In this document: piece by piece, positions 1 to 8,087 of the stretch
Layout: every line of letters begins with the position of its first letter
Position numbering within the stretch: position 1 is the stretch's first letter
Source of the DNA: Chloroflexi bacterium ADurb.Bin325
GTDB taxonomy: Bacteria > Chloroflexota > Anaerolineae > CG2-30-64-16
DNA: 46,400 bases
Assembly (NCBI GenBank): GCA_002068935.1
Contig: MWBF01000003.1
Span: forward strand, 1-46,400
Direction: 5' to 3'
Notes under the pieces: generated by a model
Database searches by the model: none
Told to the model about the DNA's origin: nothing
What the model saw: the letters and a program-made list of their open reading frames with translations, nothing else
Made by a program: the position numbers and the translations under genes

Positions 1-94
1 GGCGTATGGCTGACGTGACCCAGTCTACCAAAGTCCGCGATTTCGCGCGAGTTTCACCGTGCCCCGCTCATGGGGACTTTTTCATCGGACTTCT

Positions 95-236
95 AGAGTC
101 TGTTTAGAAGGCTTGTCTTGGGCGGTTGAAACCGCGGCCACATTTACCAGGTCCCTACGGACTTGCGCGTCTCAGTCTGCGCAGGCAGACTTGGCAATGG
201 TGGCCGTGACTTCAGTCGTCGGGGAACCCTTTAAAG
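95..236 (+). repeat. Dispersed three-hairpin repeat R1, copy 1
   Basis: About 140 bases closely match, in inverted orientation, the segment at 16735-16876. Three short hairpins lie in a row: GCGGTT-GA-AACCGC (122-135), AGGTCC-ctac-GGACTT (149-164) and GTCTGC-gcag-GCAGAC (175-190). The arms are better conserved than the joining sequence. No coding role is apparent. This looks like a small non-autonomous intergenic repeat family. Confidence 0.8.
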
Positions 237-721
237 CTCGCTTAATATGCATGGGTCTTAAGACCTACAGGAAATAGTCCGTGCGGTCGATGTATTGCGC
301 GCTGGCTTCGGCTATACTCCTGTCACTTGAGCGGTTGGCCGTGTTGCATGGGGCGACGGCCGATTAGCTATCTTCCGCGGCCGGGTTTTGGGGGAATCCG
401 GTTGCGCATCTGGGACAGCTTTATTGATCGATCTGGACAGAGTGTGGTGTGAGACGGATGGTCGAGGGTTGATATTGAGCGGTTGGATCGACTCGGTGCA
501 TGGGACGAAGAACGAGGACGCGTTGGGGCGATTGATTGTTTACGGGTGATGGGGATCAGATTGAACCCGGCCTCGCTCGCAAGCGGGGCGAGGGCCGGGG
601 AGAGTGGGATCGAATGGGGTTGGGGGAACCGGCGTTGCTGGGGGGCGGCGCCGGTTCCTCGTTTAAGGGCAAATCGCGGGGTGGCTCAGGTTCGTATCGA
701 TCCGAACTGTTGAGCGTCCAA

Positions 722-802
722 CCTCACCCCCTCGGCTCCCCCTCTCCTGACGTTGGGCGAGCCTTCGGCTCGCACGTCAGGAGAGGGGGATGGGGGGTGA
801 GG
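722..802. repeat. Long CCCCTCTCC/GGAGAGGGG hairpin, possible terminator
   Basis: A 16-bp perfect stem pairs 738-753 with 774-789 and encloses a second hairpin, GCGAGCC-ttc-GGCTCGC (757-773). Outer arms CCTCACCCC and GGGGTGAGG extend the structure. It lies 45 bases past the stop of the leftward gene 847-1866 and could end its transcript, although there is no T-run. A degenerate relative sits in the insertion at the 3' end of zwf (31333-31381), so it is also a dispersed repeat. Confidence 0.75.
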
Positions 803-846
803 CAGCCGGAACGCCTTTCGGATAGATGGTCAGCCGCCGCGCCACT

Positions 847-1866
847 TCAGCGGCGCTTCTGATCCCCGCAGCCGACCAGCCCGCGGAACAGACCTGCCAG
901 GGCAGCCAGCGCCAGGAGCACGGCGAGCGGGTGGGCCGCGGCCCACAGAACCGTTTGCAGCGCGCGGCGTATGGCTGACACCTGCGCGATGTCCTCGTCC
1001 GGAGGCGGGGACGCCGGCGCATTCCAGTCGAGCTCGGCCAGCCGCGGCAGAAAGCCCTGTCTGACGCACCCTTCGAGGCTGAACACGAAGATGTCTTTGC
1101 CCAACTGCCGGGCGAGGCGAAGATCGCGGGCGAGCGCGTCCCACGTCAGGACGGGCATCCCGGCCCCCATTTCCACGCCGCCTCCGGTGCTGCCGACGCC
1201 GATCACCGCGGCCTCGGGCCCGTAGCTCCACAACAGCGCGTCCCCCGTCTTGCCCAGGAAGCTGGAATAGAGCATGAACACATCGCGGTCCACGGGTATG
1301 TCGACCAGGCCGAGCACGCGGCGCAGGAGCGTGGAGCCGGCCTTGCGCTCGTCCGCCATAAACGGGATCTCGTAGCTCTCGACCGGGTAGCCATCGCTGC
1401 GGATCTGCGTCACCAACGCGGCATAGGCCTGTTCTGAACGGCGCACACGTTCCGCATCGAACGCCCGCAGCAGCACCTTCGGGAGCAAGCTCCGGCCCTG
1501 GCCGGACGTGATGGCCTTGATCTCGCGCTGGTCGAACTCGATGTCCACCCCGACGCCTGCCCAGGTCAGGCCGTTGTCGGCGGTCCACCGCTTGAACTGG
1601 CGGTAGAACTCCGTCGCCTCGCGCGCATTGCCTGAGTTGAACCAATAGCCCTGGTCTTCGGGGAGGAGCAGCCACGCGACGACCGGGATCCCCGCTTCGT
1701 TCAATCGGCGCACCACCTCAGCCCGCTCCGGGCCAAGATCCAGCGTGCCGAGCGCGACGCCCGCATCCAGCTTGACCAGCGTTTCGATGACCGCCGGGTC
1801 GGCGAAAAGCTCGGCCAGCGGCGCGGCAGCCAGCTCCACAGCGAAAGATAACTTTGGCAGAGACAT
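847..1866 (-). CDS. Unknown protein with predicted C-terminal membrane anchor
   Basis: I do not recognise this 339-residue protein. It starts at an ATG preceded by AGGAGG. The first 280 residues look like a soluble alpha/beta, perhaps TIM-barrel, domain: strand-like segments such as VVAWLLLP and GVGVDIEFDQ recur, and acidic pairs are embedded in hydrophobic strands. After a proline-rich linker (about residues 285-295) comes one hydrophobic segment (about 307-332, ALQTVLWAAAHPLAVLLALA) followed by a short basic tail, consistent with an inner-membrane anchor. It is the last gene of the leftward lacI/isomerase/SDR run, 15 bases after the SDR stop, so a role in the same pathway is likely. A glycosidase-like or sugar-phosphate barrel is only a guess. 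The hairpin at 722-802 follows it. Confidence 0.75.
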   Translation of the reverse strand: MSLPKLSFAVELAAAPLAELFADPAVIETLVKLDAGVALGTLDLGPERAEVVRRLNEAGIPVVAWLLLPEDQGYWFNSGNAREATEFYRQFKRWTADNGLTWAGVGVDIEFDQREIKAITSGQGRSLLPKVLLRAFDAERVRRSEQAYAALVTQIRSDGYPVESYEIPFMADERKAGSTLLRRVLGLVDIPVDRDVFMLYSSFLGKTGDALLWSYGPEAAVIGVGSTGGGVEMGAGMPVLTWDALARDLRLARQLGKDIFVFSLEGCVRQGFLPRLAELDWNAPASPPPDEDIAQVSAIRRALQTVLWAAAHPLAVLLALAALAGLFRGLVGCGDQKRR

Positions 1867-1881
1867 CGGTTCCTCCTGTCT

Positions 1882-2625
1882 TTACCCCATCACCAGCCCG
1901 CCGCCGACGTGCAGCGCCGCGCCGGTGATATAGCTGGCCGCCTCGCTCGCCAGGAACGCGATGGCCGCGGCGACCTCCTCCGGCCGGCCCAGCCGGCCCA
2001 GCGGGGTCTGTCGCAGCCACTCCGCCCCGCGCGCGGGCAATTGCTCGGCCAGCATGTCCGTCTCGATGCGGCCGGGCACGATCACGTTGGCCGTGACATT
2101 GTGCGGGCCAACCTCCTTGGCCAGCGAAAACGTGAAGCCCAGCAGCCCGGCCTTGGCCGCGGCGTAGTGCGCGTGGCGGACGGAGCCGGTGTATGCGGCC
2201 TGCGACGAGACGTTGATGATGCGCCCCCAGCGCCGCGCCAGCATGCCGGGCAGGCAGGCCCGCGCCAGCCGGAACGCCGCGGTGAGGTTCAGGTCGAGGC
2301 TGCGCTGCCATTCGGCGTCGGCCAGCTCCGCAACCGCGGCCGTGCCCTGCTCGCCGGCATTGTTCACGAGGATGTCCACCGGTCCCAGCTCCGCGCGGAC
2401 CTGCTCCGCCAGGCGCGCGCCGGCCGCGGGGTCGAGCAGGTCGGCCTGGACAGGGATGGCCACCCCGCCCGCGGCGCGGATCTGCTCGACGACCGCCTGG
2501 GCCGCGTCCGCGCGGCTGCGATAGTGAACCGCGACCGCCGCGCCCTGTGCGGCCAGCGCCAGGCACGTCGCGCGGCCGATGCCGCGCGCGCCGCCCGTCA
2601 CCAGCGCGATGCGTGTCGTGTCCAT
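1882..2625 (-). CDS. SDR-family NAD(P)-dependent oxidoreductase
   Basis: This is a classical short-chain dehydrogenase/reductase of 247 residues, the normal length. The cofactor loop TGGARGIG is at residues 10-17 and the structural NNAG at 88-91. The catalytic tetrad is complete: Asn113, Ser141, Tyr154 and Lys158 (YxxxK). A basic HYRSR after strand 2 suggests NADP(H) preference. Sequence alone cannot separate a FabG-like reductase from a sugar or polyol dehydrogenase. Its place between a fucose-isomerase-like gene and an unknown gene, downstream of a LacI regulator, argues for oxidation or reduction of a sugar-derived alcohol. The ribosome site is weak (AGGGCCAGG), and translation may depend on the upstream gene 45 bases away. 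Confidence 0.92.
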   Translation of the reverse strand: MDTTRIALVTGGARGIGRATCLALAAQGAAVAVHYRSRADAAQAVVEQIRAAGGVAIPVQADLLDPAAGARLAEQVRAELGPVDILVNNAGEQGTAAVAELADAEWQRSLDLNLTAAFRLARACLPGMLARRWGRIINVSSQAAYTGSVRHAHYAAAKAGLLGFTFSLAKEVGPHNVTANVIVPGRIETDMLAEQLPARGAEWLRQTPLGRLGRPEEVAAAIAFLASEAASYITGAALHVGGGLVMG

Positions 2626-2670
2626 CCTGGCCCTACAGCCTTCAGCGGGGCCGCGCGCCGGCCGCGGCCC

Positions 2671-4101
2671 CTAGCTGTGCCGGTAGACGTCCCACTCCAG
2701 ATACTTGCCGAGCGCCTCCTCCACCGCATCCGCGCACTGCGACAGGTTGATCGCGGCGTGGTGCTCGAAGCCGTTCTCGCAGATATAGCGCAGGAGCCCC
2801 TGGAGGTTGGGGATGCGCGCCACGCCGTAGCCGCCGAAGGTGGAGAGCGGGTCGTCGGTCAGCTCCCCCTCGCCCACGTATGCGCTCATCAGGCCGTTGA
2901 TATCGTCGGTCGAGACGCGGCAGTAGGTGAACGGCTCGGCCTTGACCCGGCCCACCACCGTGCCGTAGGTGTTCTCCTTGCCGACCGTGCCCGCGATGAT
3001 CGCCTGGTAGTCCATCACCATGATGTCGTCCGGCCGAATCGACTCGGACTTGAACACGTCCTTCGGCAGGTTGGAGCAGTGGAACACCACGCATTTGTCG
3101 GGGTCGTCGCTGTAGTTGTTGTTCCAGTCCACCAGCGCGCTGGGCTTCTGCGAGGCCAGCGCCATCGCATACATGCCGACGACGCCCGCGATGTCCGTCT
3201 CGCAGGCCGAGGGCATCAGCTCGTTGCTCATGATGGACATCAGCGTGCAGGGCACGACGCCGTAGAACTCCTCCATCGCGGTCCAGCACTGGATCGCGCT
3301 GGCCACCAGCCGGTTCTCGGACATCCAGTCGTCGATCACCACGCCCAGCCGCGCCATCTTCAGGATGGCCGCCGGGGGCGTCTGGCGCGTCGGCACATAG
3401 TTGTGGATCCTGTCGACCATCGCGGTCACCTTCGGATCCTGCGCGTTGAGCTTCAGCGCCTTGCCGAAGATCTCCGACAGATCCACGGTCTCGACCGAGA
3501 TGCCGGTGCGTTCGAGCAGCTTCTCGGAGAAGCGCACGGTGTTGAAGGCCGCGGGCCGCGCGCCGATGATGCCCACGCGGGCGTTCCTCAGCCCGGCCAC
3601 GGTCCGACAGGTGGCGACGAAACGTTGCAGGTCGGCGCGGAACTCGGCGCTGGTCGGGTCCACGGTGTGGCGGGTGGTGAGGGAGTACTTGATGCCGTAC
3701 TGGTACAGGTTATTGCAGGTGGACATCTTGCCGCAGAAGGAGTCGCGGCGATTCTCGATCGTCATCTTGCCCGGCTCGTCCGGGGTGGCCTGGACGAGGA
3801 CCGGCACGTTCAGTCCGGACCAGCGCAGCGCATTGGCGATGGCCTTCTCCTCGCCGAAGTTCGGCAGGGTCACAAGGACGCCGATGATCTCGTCGCGGTG
3901 CGCCTTGAACAGATCCGCGCACTTCTGCGAGTCGGCATGCGTCACGATGCTGCCGTATTTGGTGTCCTCGGGGGTGAGCGCAACCGCGTTGATGCCCTCC
4001 TCCGCCAGCACCTGGAGGATCGTCTTGCGGCCCGAATCGGCCAGATGCGCGGGGAAGAAGCCGCGGTTGCCGACGATAACGCCGAGCGTGGGTGTCTTCA
4101 T
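2671..4101 (-). CDS. L-fucose/L-arabinose isomerase-family protein
   Basis: This 476-residue protein resembles the FucI/AraA-type aldose-ketose isomerases. Bacterial FucI is longer, near 590 residues, so this belongs to the shorter uncharacterised branch. Three candidate metal ligands are in place: Glu301 (in ACETDIAG), Asp325 (LVDWNN) and His447 or His448 (FEHHAA). The 24-residue Glu-Asp spacing equals that of E. coli FucI (E337/D361). It probably interconverts an aldose and a ketose in the cytoplasm; the sugar cannot be read from sequence. AAGGAGA precedes the ATG. It follows the LacI regulator by 31 bases and precedes the SDR gene, forming one catabolic operon. Confidence 0.85.
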   Translation of the reverse strand: MKTPTLGVIVGNRGFFPAHLADSGRKTILQVLAEEGINAVALTPEDTKYGSIVTHADSQKCADLFKAHRDEIIGVLVTLPNFGEEKAIANALRWSGLNVPVLVQATPDEPGKMTIENRRDSFCGKMSTCNNLYQYGIKYSLTTRHTVDPTSAEFRADLQRFVATCRTVAGLRNARVGIIGARPAAFNTVRFSEKLLERTGISVETVDLSEIFGKALKLNAQDPKVTAMVDRIHNYVPTRQTPPAAILKMARLGVVIDDWMSENRLVASAIQCWTAMEEFYGVVPCTLMSIMSNELMPSACETDIAGVVGMYAMALASQKPSALVDWNNNYSDDPDKCVVFHCSNLPKDVFKSESIRPDDIMVMDYQAIIAGTVGKENTYGTVVGRVKAEPFTYCRVSTDDINGLMSAYVGEGELTDDPLSTFGGYGVARIPNLQGLLRYICENGFEHHAAINLSQCADAVEEALGKYLEWDVYRHS

Positions 4102-4132
4102 GTCGTCTCCTTATGTCATGTCAGGGGTGTGT

Positions 4133-5212
4133 TTAAACGATCTGCACGTGCTGTTGTCCGGCGCACGGCGCATGTCTGGCAGCCTCGGCCTCGACCTTGA
4201 CCGAACTCTCGCGCACGATGAGCTCGGCGTCCAGGCACGGGACGGAACGCGCGTGCGGCGTTTTGGCGGCCGCGCGCTCCTCCATCATCTCGTTCAGCAG
4301 GTGGACGGCGCGCCGGCCCAGGTCGAGGAGCGGCTGGTGCATCGTGGTCAGCGGCGGCCAGAAGCAGGTGGATTCGGGCAGGTCGTCGAAGCCCACGACG
4401 GCCAGATCCTCCGGCACCTTGCGCGCGGACAGATGCGCCGTGCGCAGCGCGCCGAGCGCCATCTGGTCGTTCGAGACAAATATGGCGTCCAGCTCCGGCA
4501 CGCGCGCCAGCAGGCAGCGCAGCCCCTCTTCGCCGCTGACGGTGGACCAGTCGCCGATCGCGACCAGCGCGGGGTCCGCGCGCAGCCCGGCCGCGTCCAG
4601 CGCCTCATGCCAGCCGGCCTGCCGCTCGCGCGCCTCCCACCAGTCCAGCGGGCCGGTGATCAGGCCGATGGTGCGCCGGCCCTGGGCGATCAGGTGCTCG
4701 ACGGCCTGCCGCGCGCCGCGCCGGTTGTCGATGGAGATGCTGGTCATGCCGGGCCGCGGGGCCATGTTGATGAAGACGATGGGGGGCGCCTTGGCCAGGC
4801 GCTCAGGCATGAGGCGGGCGCGGTTGTCGCCGATCTCGGGCGCGGCCCAGATGATGCCGTCCACCTGGCGGCCGGCCAGCGTGGCCAGGGCGTGCTCGGC
4901 CTCGCGCGGGTCGGACCAGTGGATCAACCGCAACAGGAGCGAATAGCCTCGCTCGTCGGCCGCGCGCTCGATCCCTACCACGATCTGCGACGGGCCGAAG
5001 TAATCCAGCCCGGAGGCGACGACCGCGATCGTCTCGCTGCGGCGGTTGATCAGGCCGCGCGCCAGGGCGTTGGGTTGATAGCCGAGTTCCTCGATTGCTT
5101 GCAAGACGCGGGCGCGGGTGGCGACGGAGACGGGACGCTTTTTGGTGAGCACATTGGAGACGGTCCCTGGCGAAACATTTGCCCTGCTTGCGACATCTTT
5201 GACGGTGGGCAT
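4133..5212 (-). CDS. LacI-family transcriptional regulator
   Basis: This 359-residue LacI/GalR repressor has an N-terminal helix-turn-helix (PTVKDVASRANVSPGTVSNV, about residues 2-21), a hinge-helix region (PNALARGL) and a periplasmic-binding-protein-like sensor domain. I chose the ATG at 5212 because the HTH begins immediately after it. An upstream in-frame ATG at 5245 would add 11 residues of non-homologous sequence inside the core promoter. It leads the leftward operon with the isomerase, SDR and unknown genes and is divergent from the Gfo/Idh gene, so it probably controls both directions from the shared 102-base gap. The effector is likely a sugar of this pathway. I see no clear operator palindrome. 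Confidence 0.95.
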   Translation of the reverse strand: MPTVKDVASRANVSPGTVSNVLTKKRPVSVATRARVLQAIEELGYQPNALARGLINRRSETIAVVASGLDYFGPSQIVVGIERAADERGYSLLLRLIHWSDPREAEHALATLAGRQVDGIIWAAPEIGDNRARLMPERLAKAPPIVFINMAPRPGMTSISIDNRRGARQAVEHLIAQGRRTIGLITGPLDWWEARERQAGWHEALDAAGLRADPALVAIGDWSTVSGEEGLRCLLARVPELDAIFVSNDQMALGALRTAHLSARKVPEDLAVVGFDDLPESTCFWPPLTTMHQPLLDLGRRAVHLLNEMMEERAAAKTPHARSVPCLDAELIVRESSVKVEAEAARHAPCAGQQHVQIV

Positions 5213-5235
5213 GATGGCAGAACCTCGTAAGCGGC

Positions 5236-5263
5236 AGTATAGCAAAACCTTTTAAGTTGTCAA
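5236..5263 (-). promoter_or_regulatory. Sigma-70-type promoter for the lacI operon
   Basis: Read leftward: TTGACA (5263-5258), 16-base spacer, TATACT (5241-5236). Transcription would start near 5229, leaving a leader of about 17 bases before the ATG at 5212. The match to consensus is very good and the leader is A/T-rich compared with its surroundings. Confidence 0.8.
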
Positions 5264-5273
5264 AATCCAATTA

Positions 5274-5282
5274 TGATATGAT
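5274..5282 (+). promoter_or_regulatory. Extended -10 promoter for the Gfo/Idh gene
   Basis: TGATATGAT matches the extended -10 form (TGnTATNNT). A TTGTCA at 5257-5262 is only 14 bases away, too close for a normal -35, so the extended -10 is the main support. It overlaps the -35 of the divergent lacI promoter closely enough for one repressor to control both. Confidence 0.55.
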
Positions 5283-5314
5283 AGACGCCAAGTCATCTAT
5301 ACGGAGGACGCTCG

Positions 5315-6325
5315 ATGGACACCCTCAAAGTTGCCATTGTCGGGACCGGCCACGTCGCCGAGGCCAGCTATCTGCCCTGCCTGGCGCGGGAGCCCAACGT
5401 AGACCTGGCCTATTATAACCGAACTTCGGCGCGTGCGGTAGCCTGCGCCGAACGCTTCGGCGGCCAGGCATTCGGCTCGCTGGCGGAGCTGGCGGCCTGG
5501 GGCGCGGACACCGTCTTCATCCTCACGCGCGAGATGGAGCGGTACGACGCGGCGATGGCCGTGCTGGCGCACAACCCCCCGCGCCTGTTCTTCGAAAAGC
5601 CGCTGTGCGCGCGGCGCGGCCAGGAGAACGTCGACGAGCAGGATTTCGTCGAGGGTCGCGGCCTGCTGCACGAGGCGGCCCGCCGCGGCTGCGAGACCGC
5701 GATGATCTTCAACTACCGGTTCTACGAGCACACCCTGCTCGCCCGCCGGATCGCCGCGGAGCGCGATTTCGGCGCTGTCAGCAACATCGCGGCCGTGGCG
5801 CACTACGCCTGCTGGAGCCACACCATCGACCTGATCCACCACTTCGCCGGGCCGATCGCGGAGGTCAGCGCGCGCGCGGGGGCGACGGTGCGCGGCGCGG
5901 CGGAGCTGGGCTTGCATGCGCCGGATCTGGCCGCGGCGTTCATCACGGAGGCCGGCGCGACGGGCACGCTGCTCGGCACCGCGGGCGTGCCCTGGGAGTC
6001 GGCGCTCTATGAGCTGTCCGTCAACTACGAGCGCGGGCGCATCCGGATGCAGGATCTCGACGGCGACCTGGAGGTGATGGATGCGCGGCGCGGGAGCCAG
6101 GAGCGCTACAGCATCCTGCGCGGCCGGTCGCGCTGGGATCAGTATCACGCCTCCTTCGGCAAGTCGATCCGCGCCTATCTGGCGTCGATCCGCGAGCGCG
6201 CCGCGCCGCCGGTTCCCGGCCTGGCCGGGCTGCTGGAGCTACAGGTGGAGGCGGGCCTGCGCCGCTCGGCCGACGCGGGCCGGCCCGTCCGCCTGGCCGA
6301 GGAGCTGCCCCTGGCCGAGGCCTGA
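5315..6325 (+). CDS. Gfo/Idh/MocA-family oxidoreductase
   Basis: This is a 336-residue NAD(P)-dependent sugar or inositol dehydrogenase of the Gfo/Idh/MocA family. The N-terminal Rossmann fold starts at residue 5 with VAIVGTGHVAE. The conserved EKP motif (FFEKPLC) near residue 93 supplies the catalytic Lys, and the C-terminal half is the alpha/beta substrate domain. The start is set by GGAGG nine bases upstream. It is divergent from the LacI regulator and probably oxidises a sugar or cyclitol in the same pathway. An insertion-like stretch rich in charged residues follows EKP (QENVDEQDFVEG). It ends ten bases from the convergent URO-D-like gene, with no terminator between. Confidence 0.9.
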   Translation: MDTLKVAIVGTGHVAEASYLPCLAREPNVDLAYYNRTSARAVACAERFGGQAFGSLAELAAWGADTVFILTREMERYDAAMAVLAHNPPRLFFEKPLCARRGQENVDEQDFVEGRGLLHEAARRGCETAMIFNYRFYEHTLLARRIAAERDFGAVSNIAAVAHYACWSHTIDLIHHFAGPIAEVSARAGATVRGAAELGLHAPDLAAAFITEAGATGTLLGTAGVPWESALYELSVNYERGRIRMQDLDGDLEVMDARRGSQERYSILRGRSRWDQYHASFGKSIRAYLASIRERAAPPVPGLAGLLELQVEAGLRRSADAGRPVRLAEELPLAEA

Positions 6326-6335
6326 GCCGGGGGCC

Positions 6336-7325
6336 TTACGCCGGGACGCCCAGGTCGGCGCGGGAGATAGCCAGGAAGGCCTCGCACATCGCGTCGATGG
6401 CCTCCTGCCGGTGGCCCGCGCCGGCCGGGTCGGGATACCACTTCGGGAGGAAACCGCCGGCAAAGCGGCCCTGCTCCCAGCGGCCCAGCGTCAGCGCCAT
6501 CCGCCGCGCATACGCCCGGATCTCGTCCGGCGCGCCGCGCGCCATCGTCATCTGGATATCCACCGGGTTCCAGAAGGTGATGCGCCCGGCAAAGCGCTCG
6601 CCGAGCAGCTCCAGCCCCATGTTCTCCTGCTGATCCATCTGGATCACGTCCAGGCCGATCTCGATCAGGTCGTCGAGGATCGCGACAATGTGGCCGCAGG
6701 AATGGAGGAAGGTCGCCAGGCCCGCGGCGTGCGCGGCCGCGTAGATGCGCGCATAGCGGGGCTTCCACAGCTTGCGCCAGGACGCCGGCGCGATCATCAG
6801 GCGAGTTTGCAGCCCCCAATCGTCGCAGAAGATGTACCCGTCGCAGCCCGCCGCGGCATAGCGCTCGATCAGCACGAGGTTCATGTCGGTGAGCAGGTCG
6901 AGCAGGCTGCCCAACTGCTCCGGCGCATCGTAGATGTCGGCCCAGGTGTTTTCGAGGCCGCGGATGAAGTGTACGCGCTCGTAGATGGAGATGCCGTTGC
7001 CGAGCAGGAACCGGTCGCCGGCCCGCTCGCGCGCGCCCTCCAGCGCTGTGTAGCGCCGCGGGTCGTGGATATCGGGGATGGACAGCCGGTCGAAGTCGGC
7101 CCAGCCGCGCAGCGGGAACTCCTTGACCTCGCCCAGGCTGCTGACGCCGATGTTGTGCCAGACCGCGCCCCACTCGTCCACGCCGCTGCGCGGCCGCGCA
7201 TCGGGCGACGGGTCGATGCCGCACCAGGCGAAGTCGGAGCCGTAGCGTTCCGGGAAGTCGCGCGCCAGCCGGTCGGGAAAGTCGAACGCCAGCGTCCGGC
7301 GGACCACCTCGCGGCTCGTCATCAT
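6336..7325 (-). CDS. Uroporphyrinogen decarboxylase-family protein (methyltransferase-like)
   Basis: This 329-residue protein belongs to the URO-D superfamily, which also holds the methylcobamide:CoM methyltransferases (MtaA/CmuA type). A zinc-ligand-like HSCGHI sequence near residue 206 points to the methyltransferase side rather than true HemE, as do the unusual N-terminus and the lack of a heme cluster. Many such genes sit in carbohydrate or C1 clusters with unknown substrates. I chose the ATG at 7325, with AGGAGG just upstream; the frame stays open to 7925, but that extension lies over the MOSC gene and reads as low-complexity Arg/Pro-rich sequence. It follows the MOSC gene by 11 bases and is probably co-transcribed with it. 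Confidence 0.82.
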   Translation of the reverse strand: MMTSREVVRRTLAFDFPDRLARDFPERYGSDFAWCGIDPSPDARPRSGVDEWGAVWHNIGVSSLGEVKEFPLRGWADFDRLSIPDIHDPRRYTALEGARERAGDRFLLGNGISIYERVHFIRGLENTWADIYDAPEQLGSLLDLLTDMNLVLIERYAAAGCDGYIFCDDWGLQTRLMIAPASWRKLWKPRYARIYAAAHAAGLATFLHSCGHIVAILDDLIEIGLDVIQMDQQENMGLELLGERFAGRITFWNPVDIQMTMARGAPDEIRAYARRMALTLGRWEQGRFAGGFLPKWYPDPAGAGHRQEAIDAMCEAFLAISRADLGVPA

Positions 7326-7336
7326 GGCGCAGCCTC

Positions 7337-7987
7337 CTATTCGCCCAGCTTGCGGCGCAGGATCCGCTTCCAGCTTTCGAGGAGCTCGGGCGCTTCCAGG
7401 AGCGCGCGGGCGGCCGCGGGATCGAACGTCCCGAACTCGCACTCGTTGAGCATGGCCAGCGTCAGGTCGGGATGCGGCCGCGCCTCCAGCGCCATCTCGT
7501 CCCCCGCCTGCACGACCCCCGGGGTCAGCACGCGCAGGTAGAAGCCGGTGCGCATCTCTTCCATTGCGCGGTTGTGCATGGCGGCCAGGCCGGTCGAACG
7601 CTCCTGTTTGTAGCACGGGTAGCGCGTGCCCGTCACCTGGACGCGGGCGCTGCCCACCGCATAGATGTCGCCCACGCAGACATCGGCCTCGGTCGCGCCG
7701 GTCAGCGCCCAGTTTTCGCCGAGGTTGCCGGGCCTGAGCTGGTCGGCCGGATCCGTCAGCCCATAGGCCACGTTCCAGCGCGCATAATGATCCAGCGAAT
7801 GGCAGGACACGGCCTGATCCGGCGAGCCGTGGTGCTCGGTATCCGCGACGCGGTCGCCCGCGAGGCCTCGCGGGCCCAGCTCGATGGGGCCGTCGACCGG
7901 CGTGCGGCGGATGGCCGTCTGCCAATCCCCGCGCGCGTCGGTCAGCGTCTGCGGCTGGCCGACGGAGATGGTATGAAGTCGAATCAT
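7337..7987 (-). CDS. MOSC-domain protein (YiiM-like)
   Basis: This 216-residue protein has a MOSC (molybdenum cofactor sulfurase C-terminal) domain across most of its length. Typical sequence includes GLAGDRVADTEHHGSPDQAV near residues 50-70, LGENW and a Cys (Cys119 or nearby, in YPCYKQE). Stand-alone MOSC proteins such as YiiM bind molybdenum cofactor and reduce N-hydroxylated bases and related compounds; this one is likely similar. The start at 7987 (MIRLHTISVG) has GGGAGGAA upstream; an earlier ATG at 8104 would add 39 unrelated residues. It leads a two-gene unit with the URO-D-like gene. Confidence 0.85.
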   Translation of the reverse strand: MIRLHTISVGQPQTLTDARGDWQTAIRRTPVDGPIELGPRGLAGDRVADTEHHGSPDQAVSCHSLDHYARWNVAYGLTDPADQLRPGNLGENWALTGATEADVCVGDIYAVGSARVQVTGTRYPCYKQERSTGLAAMHNRAMEEMRTGFYLRVLTPGVVQAGDEMALEARPHPDLTLAMLNECEFGTFDPAAARALLEAPELLESWKRILRRKLGE

Positions 7988-8087
7988 GGCAGGTTCCTCC
8001 CGTTCCGGCGTTTCTATAACATGTTGAAGCGAAAATAGGTCGCGCGCCCGTGAAGCGCCCGTTGGCCCCGAGCCGTTGCTCGGTCGG

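Larger units (their letters stand above)
1..846. other. Non-coding region with dispersed repeats
   Basis: I see no convincing gene in these 846 bases. Short open frames at 59-277, 483-713 and 536-862 lack a ribosome site and recognisable protein character, and the first lies within a dispersed repeat. The stretch holds one copy of a three-hairpin repeat (95-236), a TATACT hexamer at 313-318 without a good -35 partner, and a long pyrimidine/purine hairpin (722-802) just beyond the stop of the leftward gene. Confidence 0.6.

Noticed and set aside
59-277. 72-codon frame at the left end
   Set aside because: Most of it is the R1 repeat, whose other copy does not keep the frame.
313-318. TATACT as a promoter -10 in the left intergenic region
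   Set aside because: No -35 at 16-18 bases and no gene downstream on that strand.
1909-4200. 763-codon rightward open frame opposite the SDR and isomerase genes
   Set aside because: Arg/Gly/Ala-rich translation with no recognisable motif, exactly antisense to well-supported genes; a GC-rich shadow.
3401-5230. 609-codon rightward open frame opposite the isomerase and LacI genes
   Set aside because: No family features and antisense to a textbook LacI regulator; shadow frame.
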